Assembly (NCBI GenBank): GCA_963665975.1
Contig: OY762508.1
Location: 2,170,001-2,234,000 of the forward strand
Direction: 5' to 3'
Source of the DNA: G963665975 sp963665975
GTDB taxonomy: Bacteria > Bacteroidota > Rhodothermia > Rhodothermales > Bin80
DNA length: 64,000 bases
Below the pieces are notes generated by a model. The model did no database searches. It saw nothing but the letters and a program-made list of their open reading frames with translations, and had not been told where the DNA came from. Positions 8,127-16,665 of the stretch are shown piece by piece (the first letter of the stretch is position 1; every line of letters starts with the position of its first letter). The position numbers were made by a program, and so were the translations under genes.

Positions 8127-10772
8127 ATGCCCGGGACATTCTGGCGCTTTGCAGGTGCCCTACTCGTGCTCACGCTTTTCACTTCGCCGCCCGCCCGCGC
8201 CCAGACCGCGGAGGTCATCTTCATTCCCGTCAAGATTGACGGGCCGGTACATGACCCGCTGCAGAATAGCTACTGGTTTGGGCCGTTTTCCGAAACAGCC
8301 TCCGTGGGCGATTTTGATAACGATGGCGACTACGATATTGCAGCGGGGCGCAACTGGTATGAAGCACCCCTATGGATCAAGCACGAGCGGTTTCGGTCTG
8401 GCGCGGAGCCGAATGGCCCCGAAACCGAAAGCAACAGCGAGTTTGCACTGGACGTGGATTTTGATGGATGGGAAGACGTAGTGAGTTCCGGATGGATGTT
8501 CATGAAAGGGGCGTATTGGTATAAGAATCCAGGCCGCGCGCTGGAGCCGGGAGAGCAATGGGAATCGCACAAGATCCATCAGGCCTTCAACATGGAGGGC
8601 GTAATCCACGGCGACATTGATGGGGACGGTGACGAGGACATCCTGGTCAACCATTGGTCGCTGGTGCCAGGGCAGGGAATGACCTGGCTCGAGCACATCG
8701 ACCGTGCGCCGTGGTGGGTAGAACATATCGTGGGCACCGATGGCGACACGCACGGCAATGGACTCGGCGATATCAACATGGACGGCCGGATGGATATTAT
8801 AACCGGACAGGGGTGGTACGAGCAGCCGGCGGACGACAACAGTAGGTTGTGGCCCTTCCACGCCGACTGGGATTTTCGTAGCGCGCAATCGGAAAACGCC
8901 GGTTCGACCGCCCACCCGGACCTGGTCTATGACGTGAATGAAGACGGGTTAAATGACGTAATCATTGGCTCCGCACACGCGTATGGCCTCGCCTGGTACG
9001 CACAGCAGGTTGACACAGAAGGTAACCGGACCTTCGAACGCCACTGGATAGAGACGGACCACAGCGTGTTCCATACCCTGGCCCTCGGTGACCTGAATGG
9101 CGATGGCAAAGAGGATCTCGTAGCGGGCAAGCGACTGTTTGCGCATTATGGAGGGGATGTCGGCGTCGGCGACCCGTCGTTCGTCTTCTGGTATGATATC
9201 CAGGGCGGCCGCTTTGAGCGGCACATCCTGTCGTACAACCATGTGCCCTATTATCCGGATGAAGGAGGAGTAAGCCCGCCGCCCAATAACGTTGTAGGCG
9301 TCGGAATGAAAATCAATATCAAGGATATGGATCACGATGGACGAAACGATGTGATCCTAGCGGGAAAAACAGGCCTGTATGTGTTCTACAACCAGGGCGG
9401 CCCTCCCAAGCCAAAGTACGCCAATGCGTTGCCTCCTCGGTTTACGTATCCGACATGGCGCAATTGGCCGCAGTACAAGACACTGTTCAACGGCAAAGAC
9501 TTCACGGGATGGAAGGTCCCGGAAGGCGATGGCGGACACTGGAAAGTGATCGACTATATGATCGACTACGATGCGCTTTCTGAAGCCGAAGAGAAGCACC
9601 TTTGGACGGAACAGGAGTATGGTGACTTTCAACTTCACGTCGACTGGCGTTTCAAGGGAGCTTCGGGGATGTACGATATGCCCACCATTCTGCCGGATGG
9701 TTCCTATAAGACCGATGAGAATGGTGACGTTGTCACTACGCCGACCCCCAACTCGGATTCAGGGATTTTCCTTCGCGGCACCACGCAGCAGGCAAATCTG
9801 TGGAACTGGGGCGTAGGCTCCGGTGAGCTGTGGGGCGTGCGCACCGACCAGTCGCTGACCCCGGAACAACGAGCGGCGGCGGTGCCAACGATGAAGGCGG
9901 ACAACCGCATGGGAGAGTGGAATTCGATGGACATTACACTCATTGGAGATCGGATTTCCGTGATGCTTAATGGCCATTGGGTCATTGACGACGTGCAGAT
10001 TCCAGGGCTCCCCGAGCGCGGGCCGATCGCATTGCAGCACCACGGAGGCTGGGATGCGGAAGCTGGCGCGCTGAATCCCACGTCGAGCAATGTGCAGTTC
10101 CGGAACATTTGGATCCGGCCCCTCGACGAACCGCTTGCTGTGGAAGATCCCGCCAGGGACGAGGAGGGTTGGGACGCGCTCTTTAACGGAACGGACCTCA
10201 CGGGGTGGCTTACAGGCGAGAACAACAAGTTCGTAGTGGAGGACGGAGAGCTTACCGTAAAGCGGGAGAGCCCCGATGGGCAGGAGCACAACCTTGATTA
10301 CCTGTGGACTACCGAACAGTACGACGACTTTATCCTGGAACTGGAGGTCAAGGTCATCGACGGCACCAACAGCGGCGTGTTCTTCCGCACGGCCGACGTT
10401 ATGGATCCTGTGTACACGGGGCTTGAGATTCAGGTCGCCAGTTCGCATGACCAAGAGGGGGTGTCCAAGACCCGCACGGCCGGGGCGTTATATGACATGA
10501 TGGCGCCATCAAAGAATGCCATTCGGGAGCCGGGAGCGTGGAACAGCTACCGGCTAACGTGCAAGGGTAGTCGGGTGCAGGTCGACGTGAACGACCAGCG
10601 TGTCATTGATGCAGATTTGGCCCATTGGCGCGTGGCGCACCAGAACCCGGACGGGACCTGGAACAAGTTTCCGACGCCAGGCGCGGCGTTCTCCCGTACG
10701 GGGCATATCGGTCTACAAGACCACGGACAGCCGGTCTGGTATCGGAATATTCGCGTCAAACGGCTGAACTGA
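8127..10772 (+). CDS. Secreted FG-GAP/VCBS propeller fused to two DUF1080 (3-keto-disaccharide hydrolase) domains
   Basis: 881 residues. The ATG at 8127 opens a clean signal peptide ending PPARAQ. Residues about 35-430 hold at least six Ca-binding propeller repeats (DFDNDGDYDIA, DIDGDGDEDIL, DINMDGRMDII, DVNEDGLNDVI, DLNGDGKEDLV, DMDHDGRNDVI). Two DUF1080 domains follow, opening with LFNGKDFTGWKV (about residue 450) and LFNGTDLTGWLT (about residue 690). Pfam names this family 3-keto-disaccharide hydrolase; it cleaves glycosides after oxidation at C3. The protein is therefore likely a secreted or periplasmic glycoside-splitting enzyme whose propeller binds substrate or surface. It precedes the ThuA-GSDH lipoprotein by 31 bases. 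Confidence 0.88.
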   Translation: MPGTFWRFAGALLVLTLFTSPPARAQTAEVIFIPVKIDGPVHDPLQNSYWFGPFSETASVGDFDNDGDYDIAAGRNWYEAPLWIKHERFRSGAEPNGPETESNSEFALDVDFDGWEDVVSSGWMFMKGAYWYKNPGRALEPGEQWESHKIHQAFNMEGVIHGDIDGDGDEDILVNHWSLVPGQGMTWLEHIDRAPWWVEHIVGTDGDTHGNGLGDINMDGRMDIITGQGWYEQPADDNSRLWPFHADWDFRSAQSENAGSTAHPDLVYDVNEDGLNDVIIGSAHAYGLAWYAQQVDTEGNRTFERHWIETDHSVFHTLALGDLNGDGKEDLVAGKRLFAHYGGDVGVGDPSFVFWYDIQGGRFERHILSYNHVPYYPDEGGVSPPPNNVVGVGMKINIKDMDHDGRNDVILAGKTGLYVFYNQGGPPKPKYANALPPRFTYPTWRNWPQYKTLFNGKDFTGWKVPEGDGGHWKVIDYMIDYDALSEAEEKHLWTEQEYGDFQLHVDWRFKGASGMYDMPTILPDGSYKTDENGDVVTTPTPNSDSGIFLRGTTQQANLWNWGVGSGELWGVRTDQSLTPEQRAAAVPTMKADNRMGEWNSMDITLIGDRISVMLNGHWVIDDVQIPGLPERGPIALQHHGGWDAEAGALNPTSSNVQFRNIWIRPLDEPLAVEDPARDEEGWDALFNGTDLTGWLTGENNKFVVEDGELTVKRESPDGQEHNLDYLWTTEQYDDFILELEVKVIDGTNSGVFFRTADVMDPVYTGLEIQVASSHDQEGVSKTRTAGALYDMMAPSKNAIREPGAWNSYRLTCKGSRVQVDVNDQRVIDADLAHWRVAHQNPDGTWNKFPTPGAAFSRTGHIGLQDHGQPVWYRNIRVKRLN

Positions 10773-10803
10773 CCTCCCTGTGGTCCGCTCCTTGCAACCG
10801 ACT

Positions 10804-13662
10804 ATGGCCCGCTTGCTAGCGCTGGCACTCGTTACGGCCTTGTTCATGGCAGCCTGCTCGGCGCCGCCGCTCCCAATCCGGGAACGAGAGGCGCCGCGCT
10901 TCGAGGTGCTCGTGTTCAGCAAGACGGCCGGCTGGCGGCACGACTCGATTGAGCCGGCCATCGCCGCATTGCGGGCGCTTGGCGCAGCAAACGCGTTCGC
11001 CGTTACTGCGACAGAAGATGCGGGTCATTTCATGGATTTGTCTCGATATGCGGCTGTAGTCTTTCTGAATACTACGCTCGATGTTCTGGATGATGCCCAG
11101 CAGGCGGCGTTCGAAGCGTATATCCAGCAAGGTGGAGGCTTCGTCGGCGTGCACGCAGCTGCGGACACGGAGTATGACTGGCCGTGGTATGCGGGACTCG
11201 TCGGCGCCTATTTTGACTCGCACCCCCAGGTGCAGCCAGCCAATGTACTCGTAACCGACCGGCAGCATCCATCCACGGCAGGCCTGCCCAGAAGGTGGAA
11301 CCATACGGACGAGTGGTATAATTACAAGGCCAATCCGAGAGCGGACGTGCACGTTCTGGCCGTAGTTGCGGAGAAGAGCTACGAAGGCGGCGCCATGGGA
11401 CATGATCACCCCATCGCATGGGCGCACCACTATGACGGAGGGCGCGCATGGTATACCGGTCTCGGCCATACAACGGAGAGCTACTCGGATTCCAACATGC
11501 TGCAGCATTTGCTTGGCGGCATTGAATGGGCGGCGGGGTATGCGGAGGGTGACGTGACGGCGACACTGGCGTCAGCCTATCAGGAGGTGGTGCTGACCGG
11601 AGAATTGACTGATCCGATGGAGCTCGACATTACAAGTGACGGGCGCGTATTCGTTATAGAGTGGGCGGGTAGCATCAAGATCTGGGAACCGGACACGCAC
11701 GCCATGCGGGTAGTGGGCTGGCTGCCTGTTGAAAAGGATATTGAAGACGGCCTGTTGGGATTGGCTCTCGACCCGGATTTTGATGACAATGGCTGGCTCT
11801 ACATTTATTACTCGCCCGTAACGACAGGTCGCAAGCTAAACAGACTCTCGCGCTTCGTCTATGACGGGAAGATCGTGGATATGACGAGCGAAATCGCGAT
11901 TCTTGAAGTCCCCGTCCAACGGGTTCAATGCTGCCACAGTGGTGGATCTATCCAGTTTGACAAGGACGGACTCCTGTATATATCAACGGGTGATAATTCG
12001 GGCGGTGCGCGGGATCATCCTGACGCAGACATGCGGCGCATGGCGGATCAGGGACGGACGGCGGGAAACACCAACGATCTGCGCGGCAAGGTGCTGCGCA
12101 TTCGGCCCATGCCGGATGGTACGTACACCATTCCGGACGGCAACCTCTTTACGGCCGACTCCCTGCATCGCGGCGAGATATACACGATGGGGCACCGGAA
12201 CCCGTTTCGGATTGCGATTGACGATTCGACCGGCTGGCTATACTGGGGCGATGTCGGGCCCGGTACTACCGGGGGCTGGGACGAATTCAACCAGGCACGC
12301 GGTCCGGGCTTTTTCGGTTGGCCATTGTTCACGGGCTACAACGACCTGTTTCCTGGCTACTACGCGTACGGTGAGGAGGACATGACGCCGTACCAAAACC
12401 CCGAGCAACCTGTAAATGCCTCCGTGTTCAATACGGGGACTCGCGAGCTTCCGAGCGCACAGCCAGCCTGGATTCGCTACTTCTACGGCACCTCGGACGA
12501 GTACCCTGAATTGGGTGCCGGCGGATTGAACCCGATGGCGGGCCCGACCTTTCACTTTGACGCCTCAACGGCCCATCCTCAGGCCTTTCCCCGGTATTAT
12601 GACAACAAGGTGATGATCTATGAATGGATTCGGAACTGGGTGCAGGTGGTGACACTCGATCAGGAGGGAGGTGTCCTGAAGATCGACCCCTTCCTGCCGG
12701 GCCTGGACTATAAGAGTCCCATGGATATTGAGGTAGGGCTGGACGGCCGGTTATACATCCTGGAATGGGGAGACGAGTTCTGGGGCAGCAACAATAATGC
12801 GCAACTGGTGCGACTGGACTACTATGGCACCGATGAACTTCCGCCGCCGGCACCCGTGGTGGCCGTGGATGCGTCCGGCGCTATCCGTATAGCACAGCCG
12901 CCGGCCGGCGCGTTTTTTGATTTTGATGTCGACGTGCCCTATTCCGTGGAAATCGCCGACAAAGCGCAGTCTGACGGTGTATCCGTACATGTATTTACAG
13001 GATTCGATACCTCCCCAATGCACCTGGAGACGTTGCGCGCCCTGGAAGGGCGGTTTGTAATCACGCGCAGATTTACTCATGCCCCGGATGTGCATTACGT
13101 GGACCGGTTTGCGGAGATAGAAGCCTGCCTGGATGACACGTTGTGCGACAGGGTGCGCCTGCAACCGCGGACCAAGGAAGCCGAGCACGTGTCTGCCGCG
13201 CATGAGGCGCAGCGCAAGACCTATTCCGCAAGGCCGGCCAGCGAGCACTGGGGGCGCACCGCGCTAACGGTGATGCGCATGCACGACGGCTCGCAGGTCA
13301 TCTATGACCCGGTAAACTTCGCAGGCATGGAATCGGTGACCCTTCGCTACCGGGCAACGGAAGCGGGAAGGCTTGCCGCCAGGACAGCGGCGTCGGACAC
13401 GGTCTTCGCCGTCATGATCACGCCAGAGGCTGGCGTGGCCGTACGACCGGAGCAAGCGGATTATCTCGCGACCGTGCCGCCAGATGCTTCGGGTCTCGCA
13501 CAATTGGAGAAGGGATCGTATGACCGCTGGAGGGAAGTAACCGTGCCCCTTGTCGACCCGGAAGGGACCCATTCACTCATCGTGGAGGTTAGTGGGGGTT
13601 CTGAAAAGCCTTGGTTGGAACTGGACTTTCTGCGCTTTAACGGCAGGGGCGCGCACGAATAA
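10804..13662 (+). CDS. Lipoprotein: ThuA domain fused to PQQ-type glucose/sorbosone dehydrogenase and a C-terminal beta domain
   Basis: 952 residues from the ATG at 10804, which gives a lipoprotein signal with lipobox FMAAC (Cys 18). Residues about 34-255 are a ThuA-like glutamine-amidotransferase fold (VLVFSKTAGWRHDSI, GGGFVGVHAAADTEYDW, WYTGLGHTTESY). Residues about 265-650 are a glucose/sorbosone dehydrogenase six-bladed propeller (DGLLGLALDPDFDDNGWLYIYYS, GHRNPFRIAIDD), a PQQ-binding fold. The last 120 residues form a beta-rich domain ending in LELDFLRFNG, like a CBM6. Related ThuA-GSDH proteins often end in a c-type cytochrome domain; no CxxCH was seen here. ThuA proteins are tied to keto-sugar metabolism, so a role in sugar oxidation in the envelope is likely. 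Confidence 0.88.
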   Translation: MARLLALALVTALFMAACSAPPLPIREREAPRFEVLVFSKTAGWRHDSIEPAIAALRALGAANAFAVTATEDAGHFMDLSRYAAVVFLNTTLDVLDDAQQAAFEAYIQQGGGFVGVHAAADTEYDWPWYAGLVGAYFDSHPQVQPANVLVTDRQHPSTAGLPRRWNHTDEWYNYKANPRADVHVLAVVAEKSYEGGAMGHDHPIAWAHHYDGGRAWYTGLGHTTESYSDSNMLQHLLGGIEWAAGYAEGDVTATLASAYQEVVLTGELTDPMELDITSDGRVFVIEWAGSIKIWEPDTHAMRVVGWLPVEKDIEDGLLGLALDPDFDDNGWLYIYYSPVTTGRKLNRLSRFVYDGKIVDMTSEIAILEVPVQRVQCCHSGGSIQFDKDGLLYISTGDNSGGARDHPDADMRRMADQGRTAGNTNDLRGKVLRIRPMPDGTYTIPDGNLFTADSLHRGEIYTMGHRNPFRIAIDDSTGWLYWGDVGPGTTGGWDEFNQARGPGFFGWPLFTGYNDLFPGYYAYGEEDMTPYQNPEQPVNASVFNTGTRELPSAQPAWIRYFYGTSDEYPELGAGGLNPMAGPTFHFDASTAHPQAFPRYYDNKVMIYEWIRNWVQVVTLDQEGGVLKIDPFLPGLDYKSPMDIEVGLDGRLYILEWGDEFWGSNNNAQLVRLDYYGTDELPPPAPVVAVDASGAIRIAQPPAGAFFDFDVDVPYSVEIADKAQSDGVSVHVFTGFDTSPMHLETLRALEGRFVITRRFTHAPDVHYVDRFAEIEACLDDTLCDRVRLQPRTKEAEHVSAAHEAQRKTYSARPASEHWGRTALTVMRMHDGSQVIYDPVNFAGMESVTLRYRATEAGRLAARTAASDTVFAVMITPEAGVAVRPEQADYLATVPPDASGLAQLEKGSYDRWREVTVPLVDPEGTHSLIVEVSGGSEKPWLELDFLRFNGRGAHE

Positions 13663-13696
13663 GGAGTACCTGCCACCACGCAAACGCAACTTAACC

Positions 13697-14608
13697 ATGA
13701 AACATCACACAAGCCGTCGCACCTTCCTGAAGCAGGCCACAATGGCGTCCGTTGCTCTTGGCGTCACCCCGCGGCTGGGTTTCGGGCACCGGGACGAACT
13801 ATTCAAGATATCGCTCGCCCAGTGGTCACTGCACCGGTCTCTGTTCGCCGGAAAGATTGACCATCTCGACTTTGCGGGCATTGCAGCCAACAATGGCATT
13901 ATGGGGATCGAGTACGTGAACCAGTTCTTCAAGGACAAGGCGGAAGACCAGGAGTACCTGGGCGAGATGAAGCAGCGCGCCGAGGACGTGGGCGTAGAGA
14001 GTGTGCTCATCATGTGCGACGCGGAAGGACGGCTTGGCGACCCCGACGAGAAGGAGCGCATGAAGGCCGTCGAAAATCATTACAAGTGGGTTACGGCAGC
14101 GCGCTTTCTTGGCTGCCATTCTATTCGCGTAAACGGGTACAGCGAAGGCAGCTATGAGGAGCAGATGCGACTAGTGGCGGACGGGCTGCACCGGTTATGC
14201 GAGTTCGGAGACGAGCACGGCCAGCACGTCATCATTGAGAATCACGGGGGCTTTTCCAGCAACGGGAAATGGCTTCGGGACACCATAAAGATGGCGGATC
14301 ATCCGCGTGCGGGGACGTTGCCTGATTTCGGCAACTTTCAGATCAAGAAAGGCGAGTCGTACGACTCGTACCGCGGCGTCGAGGAGCTGATGCCATATGC
14401 TACCGGGGTAAGCGTCAAGACGACGGTCTTTGACGACCATGGCAAGAGTAGTCCCCTGGACTACATGCGCATGATGCGGATTGTCCTCGCTGCAGGGTAC
14501 CACGGATACTGTGGTATCGAGCACGGCCCGAAGGATCACGAAATCGAAGGCATCCGGGAAGTGCGCGCGGAGCTGGAGAAGGTGCGAGAGGCCCTGGCGG
14601 CGGAATAG
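13697..14608 (+). CDS. Tat-exported TIM-barrel sugar isomerase/epimerase-like protein
   Basis: 303 residues. The ATG at 13697 gives a twin-arginine signal (SRRTFLKQA, residues 6-14). The barrel matches sugar phosphate isomerase/epimerase family proteins (LFKISLAQWSLHR near the start, YHGYCGIEHGP near the end). Glu in VIIENHGG, Asp in GTLPDFGNF and Glu in GIEHGP are candidate metal ligands; the third position reads VSVKTTVF, without the usual His. It follows the ThuA-GSDH gene by 34 bases and converges on another relative only 4 bases away. A lyase or isomerase role on keto-sugars is inferred from family and context. Confidence 0.87.
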   Translation: MKHHTSRRTFLKQATMASVALGVTPRLGFGHRDELFKISLAQWSLHRSLFAGKIDHLDFAGIAANNGIMGIEYVNQFFKDKAEDQEYLGEMKQRAEDVGVESVLIMCDAEGRLGDPDEKERMKAVENHYKWVTAARFLGCHSIRVNGYSEGSYEEQMRLVADGLHRLCEFGDEHGQHVIIENHGGFSSNGKWLRDTIKMADHPRAGTLPDFGNFQIKKGESYDSYRGVEELMPYATGVSVKTTVFDDHGKSSPLDYMRMMRIVLAAGYHGYCGIEHGPKDHEIEGIREVRAELEKVREALAAE

Positions 14609-14620
14609 GGAATTATTCCG
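14601..14620. terminator. Hairpin shared by two convergent gene ends
   Basis: A perfect 7-bp inverted repeat (CGGAATA / TATTCCG, 6-base loop) spans both stop codons of the convergent TIM-barrel genes, which lie only 4 bases apart. There is no T-run on either side, so it is not a classical intrinsic terminator, but it could end or protect both transcripts. Confidence 0.35.
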
Positions 14621-15485
14621 GTTCATCGGTGCGGAACCGTTCGAGCGTGCTCCGCACGAGTGCCAATTGGATGGCTACCTCGGCATATTCGTTCTTGCCG
14701 GTGTGGTGCTCCACGCTGTAGTAGCCTTCATAACCCACTCGCCACAGGTTGGCCAGCTTTTCTGTGAGGAGCGGCCCCGTGCAGATACTCCAGTCGATGT
14801 GTGTGTGGCAGACCCACGGGGCCGATTCCCGGTCTGCAATCCGATTGTCTTCCTCGTCGCCTTCCCAGGCCCCGATGTGGCACGAGAGACCAAACGCTTC
14901 ATGATCGACGGCCTCGTAGAGCCGTCGCAGGTTGGGCCACGCCTTTTCCGGTCCCCAGTGGTTTTCTGCGCCGACTTTGAAACCGTGATCGTGGGCATAT
15001 CGGGCGTATTCCCGGAAGCGCATGACGATGTGGTCGAAGGCTTCCTCAGTCCAGGCATCGCCTCTGCCACCGGCGTCTATGCGTACGAAGGGGGCCCCCA
15101 GGATACGCGCAGCATTCAGGTTGGCCCGTGCGCGCGCATAATTGCCGGCCCGAATGTCGGCATCGCTATCCCACACGTGGGCTCGGTCCACAGCCAGGCT
15201 GGCTACACCCAGCTCCCGCGCGTCCAGTTCGCTGCGTACCTTGCGAAGATAATCCTCGTCCGTATTTTCGAGAAATCCGTTCCATAGGTCCGCAACATGG
15301 AGGCCGTAGCGGTACTTGCAGGTCTCCATGAACCCGAAGATGTTCATCTTCCCCTCACGCAGCAGACCATGGAATGCGTAGGAGAGGACAGAAATCTTCA
15401 GCGGAGGGTACGTGGCCGATAGTCCCAGCGTCGCCAGCGCGCCACCGGCGCAGAGCGTGCCACGCACAAAGTCGCGTCGTTGCAT
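14613..15485 (-). CDS. Tat-exported TIM-barrel sugar isomerase/epimerase-like protein
   Basis: 290 residues on the minus strand, starting MQRRDFVRGTLCAGG, a short twin-arginine-type signal. The barrel carries Glu in VGAENHWGPE, His in VCHTHIDW and Glu in YYSVEHHTG; at the usual Asp position it reads LSCHIGAW. It is the fourth member of this family in the cluster and the first gene after the strand switch. It lies 72 bases after the DUF1080 gene in the same direction, so the two probably share a transcript that starts near the GH5 gene. Function is inferred from the family: isomerisation, or cleavage of a keto-glycoside. Confidence 0.85.
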   Translation of the reverse strand: MQRRDFVRGTLCAGGALATLGLSATYPPLKISVLSYAFHGLLREGKMNIFGFMETCKYRYGLHVADLWNGFLENTDEDYLRKVRSELDARELGVASLAVDRAHVWDSDADIRAGNYARARANLNAARILGAPFVRIDAGGRGDAWTEEAFDHIVMRFREYARYAHDHGFKVGAENHWGPEKAWPNLRRLYEAVDHEAFGLSCHIGAWEGDEEDNRIADRESAPWVCHTHIDWSICTGPLLTEKLANLWRVGYEGYYSVEHHTGKNEYAEVAIQLALVRSTLERFRTDEPE

Positions 15486-15557
15486 GGATCAGATGTGGGG
15501 AGATGCTTCCGGCAAGCATGACGGTAGCTGGCCGTGATACCCGTGCCCGGTATGCGG

Positions 15558-16571
15558 CTAGTTCACAATCGGGGTCAGCACAAAATTCCGATACAGAATG
15601 CGGCCATGGTCGCCCTGCAGATAGATGGGGCCGGGTGCAAACTCGTCGGCCGTAAGCGCACCGCCGGTTACTCCTAACACCGGCTGATTGTCGATAATTT
15701 TCGCGCCGTTGAGCAGAACGGTGACATGCCGTTGGTAGAGTGTGATGTCCATCGTCTGCCACTCTCCAGCCGGTTTTTCCGCAGCCACCGACGGAGCGAT
15801 ACGGCTGTAGAGCGCCCCCATGTGATGGGAGTCCAGCTTCTTGCCGTAACTGTCCATGACCTGGATTTCGTAGATGCCGCGTAGGTAGACGCCGCTGTTG
15901 CTTCCCTCCGGCACGTTCACCTCCAGCGTCAAATTGAAATCCTCAAACGTCTGATCGGTGCGCAGATTACCATAGCTGATATGGTGATCTTCCTCTGGTT
16001 GCACCGGGTTGTTGATGAGGGTGCCATCCTCGACCATGAATCCGTTCTCTTGCTCCGGATTCACGAGTGACCAGCCTGACAGATCTTTACCGTTGAAGAG
16101 TGCGATCGCCTCGCCAAACTGTATGGCATCCATGTCCGGCGCCGGCGGAAGATCGGGTGTGAGGGTCCCGGTGAATGCCACTTTTCGAATACCTGTCCCA
16201 TTGCGGTTAGGGAAGATGGCAACGCCTTTTAGCCCGTCCCCATCGCGCCGAACTTCCAGGCGGCTGGTCAGCGTGTGCGACCGCACGGGCTTATTGTTGT
16301 CATCACGTTTCCGGACGACAGTGAATTGCCGCGTAGCGGTTAGCATGTCACCATGGACATATACGCCGGAGACGGGCAGCACGCTGCCGCCATACCAGAG
16401 CAGTTCCGCATCCAGGAACCCGTCATTCTCGTGCACATGGAGCCACCCGGCACCACCGGGCAGGTGCAGGGCCCATCGGCCGTGAAATGGAGCAGACTCG
16501 TCCTGCGCGAGGACGGTCCCGGACGTGGTCAAAAGAAGCGCGGCAAGCAAGAAACCAAAGCTGGTTTTCAT
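15558..16571 (-). CDS. Secreted DUF1080 (3-keto-disaccharide hydrolase) protein
   Basis: 337 residues with a signal peptide (MKTSFGFLLAALLL, cut near VLAQ). Residues about 25-140 form a beta domain of unclear family (GRWALHLPGGAGWLHVHEND). Residues about 150-335 are a DUF1080 domain opening IALFNGKDLSGWSL, with the typical GVYLRGIYEIQVMDSYG and PIYLQGDHGRILYRN segments. The family hydrolyses 3-keto-glycosides. The gene is in line with the GH5 gene upstream (94 bases) and the TIM-barrel gene downstream, an arrangement suited to cleaving a polymer and then processing oxidised oligosaccharides. Confidence 0.9.
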   Translation of the reverse strand: MKTSFGFLLAALLLTTSGTVLAQDESAPFHGRWALHLPGGAGWLHVHENDGFLDAELLWYGGSVLPVSGVYVHGDMLTATRQFTVVRKRDDNNKPVRSHTLTSRLEVRRDGDGLKGVAIFPNRNGTGIRKVAFTGTLTPDLPPAPDMDAIQFGEAIALFNGKDLSGWSLVNPEQENGFMVEDGTLINNPVQPEEDHHISYGNLRTDQTFEDFNLTLEVNVPEGSNSGVYLRGIYEIQVMDSYGKKLDSHHMGALYSRIAPSVAAEKPAGEWQTMDITLYQRHVTVLLNGAKIIDNQPVLGVTGGALTADEFAPGPIYLQGDHGRILYRNFVLTPIVN

Positions 16572-16665
16572 GACAATCGTGGGGAGATCAGTTGTGGTTG
16601 TGGGGCGGACAATCTACGACCACGTTATCGGTTCGGCAAGTGGGCAAGACGTTGTCCATTCATGG

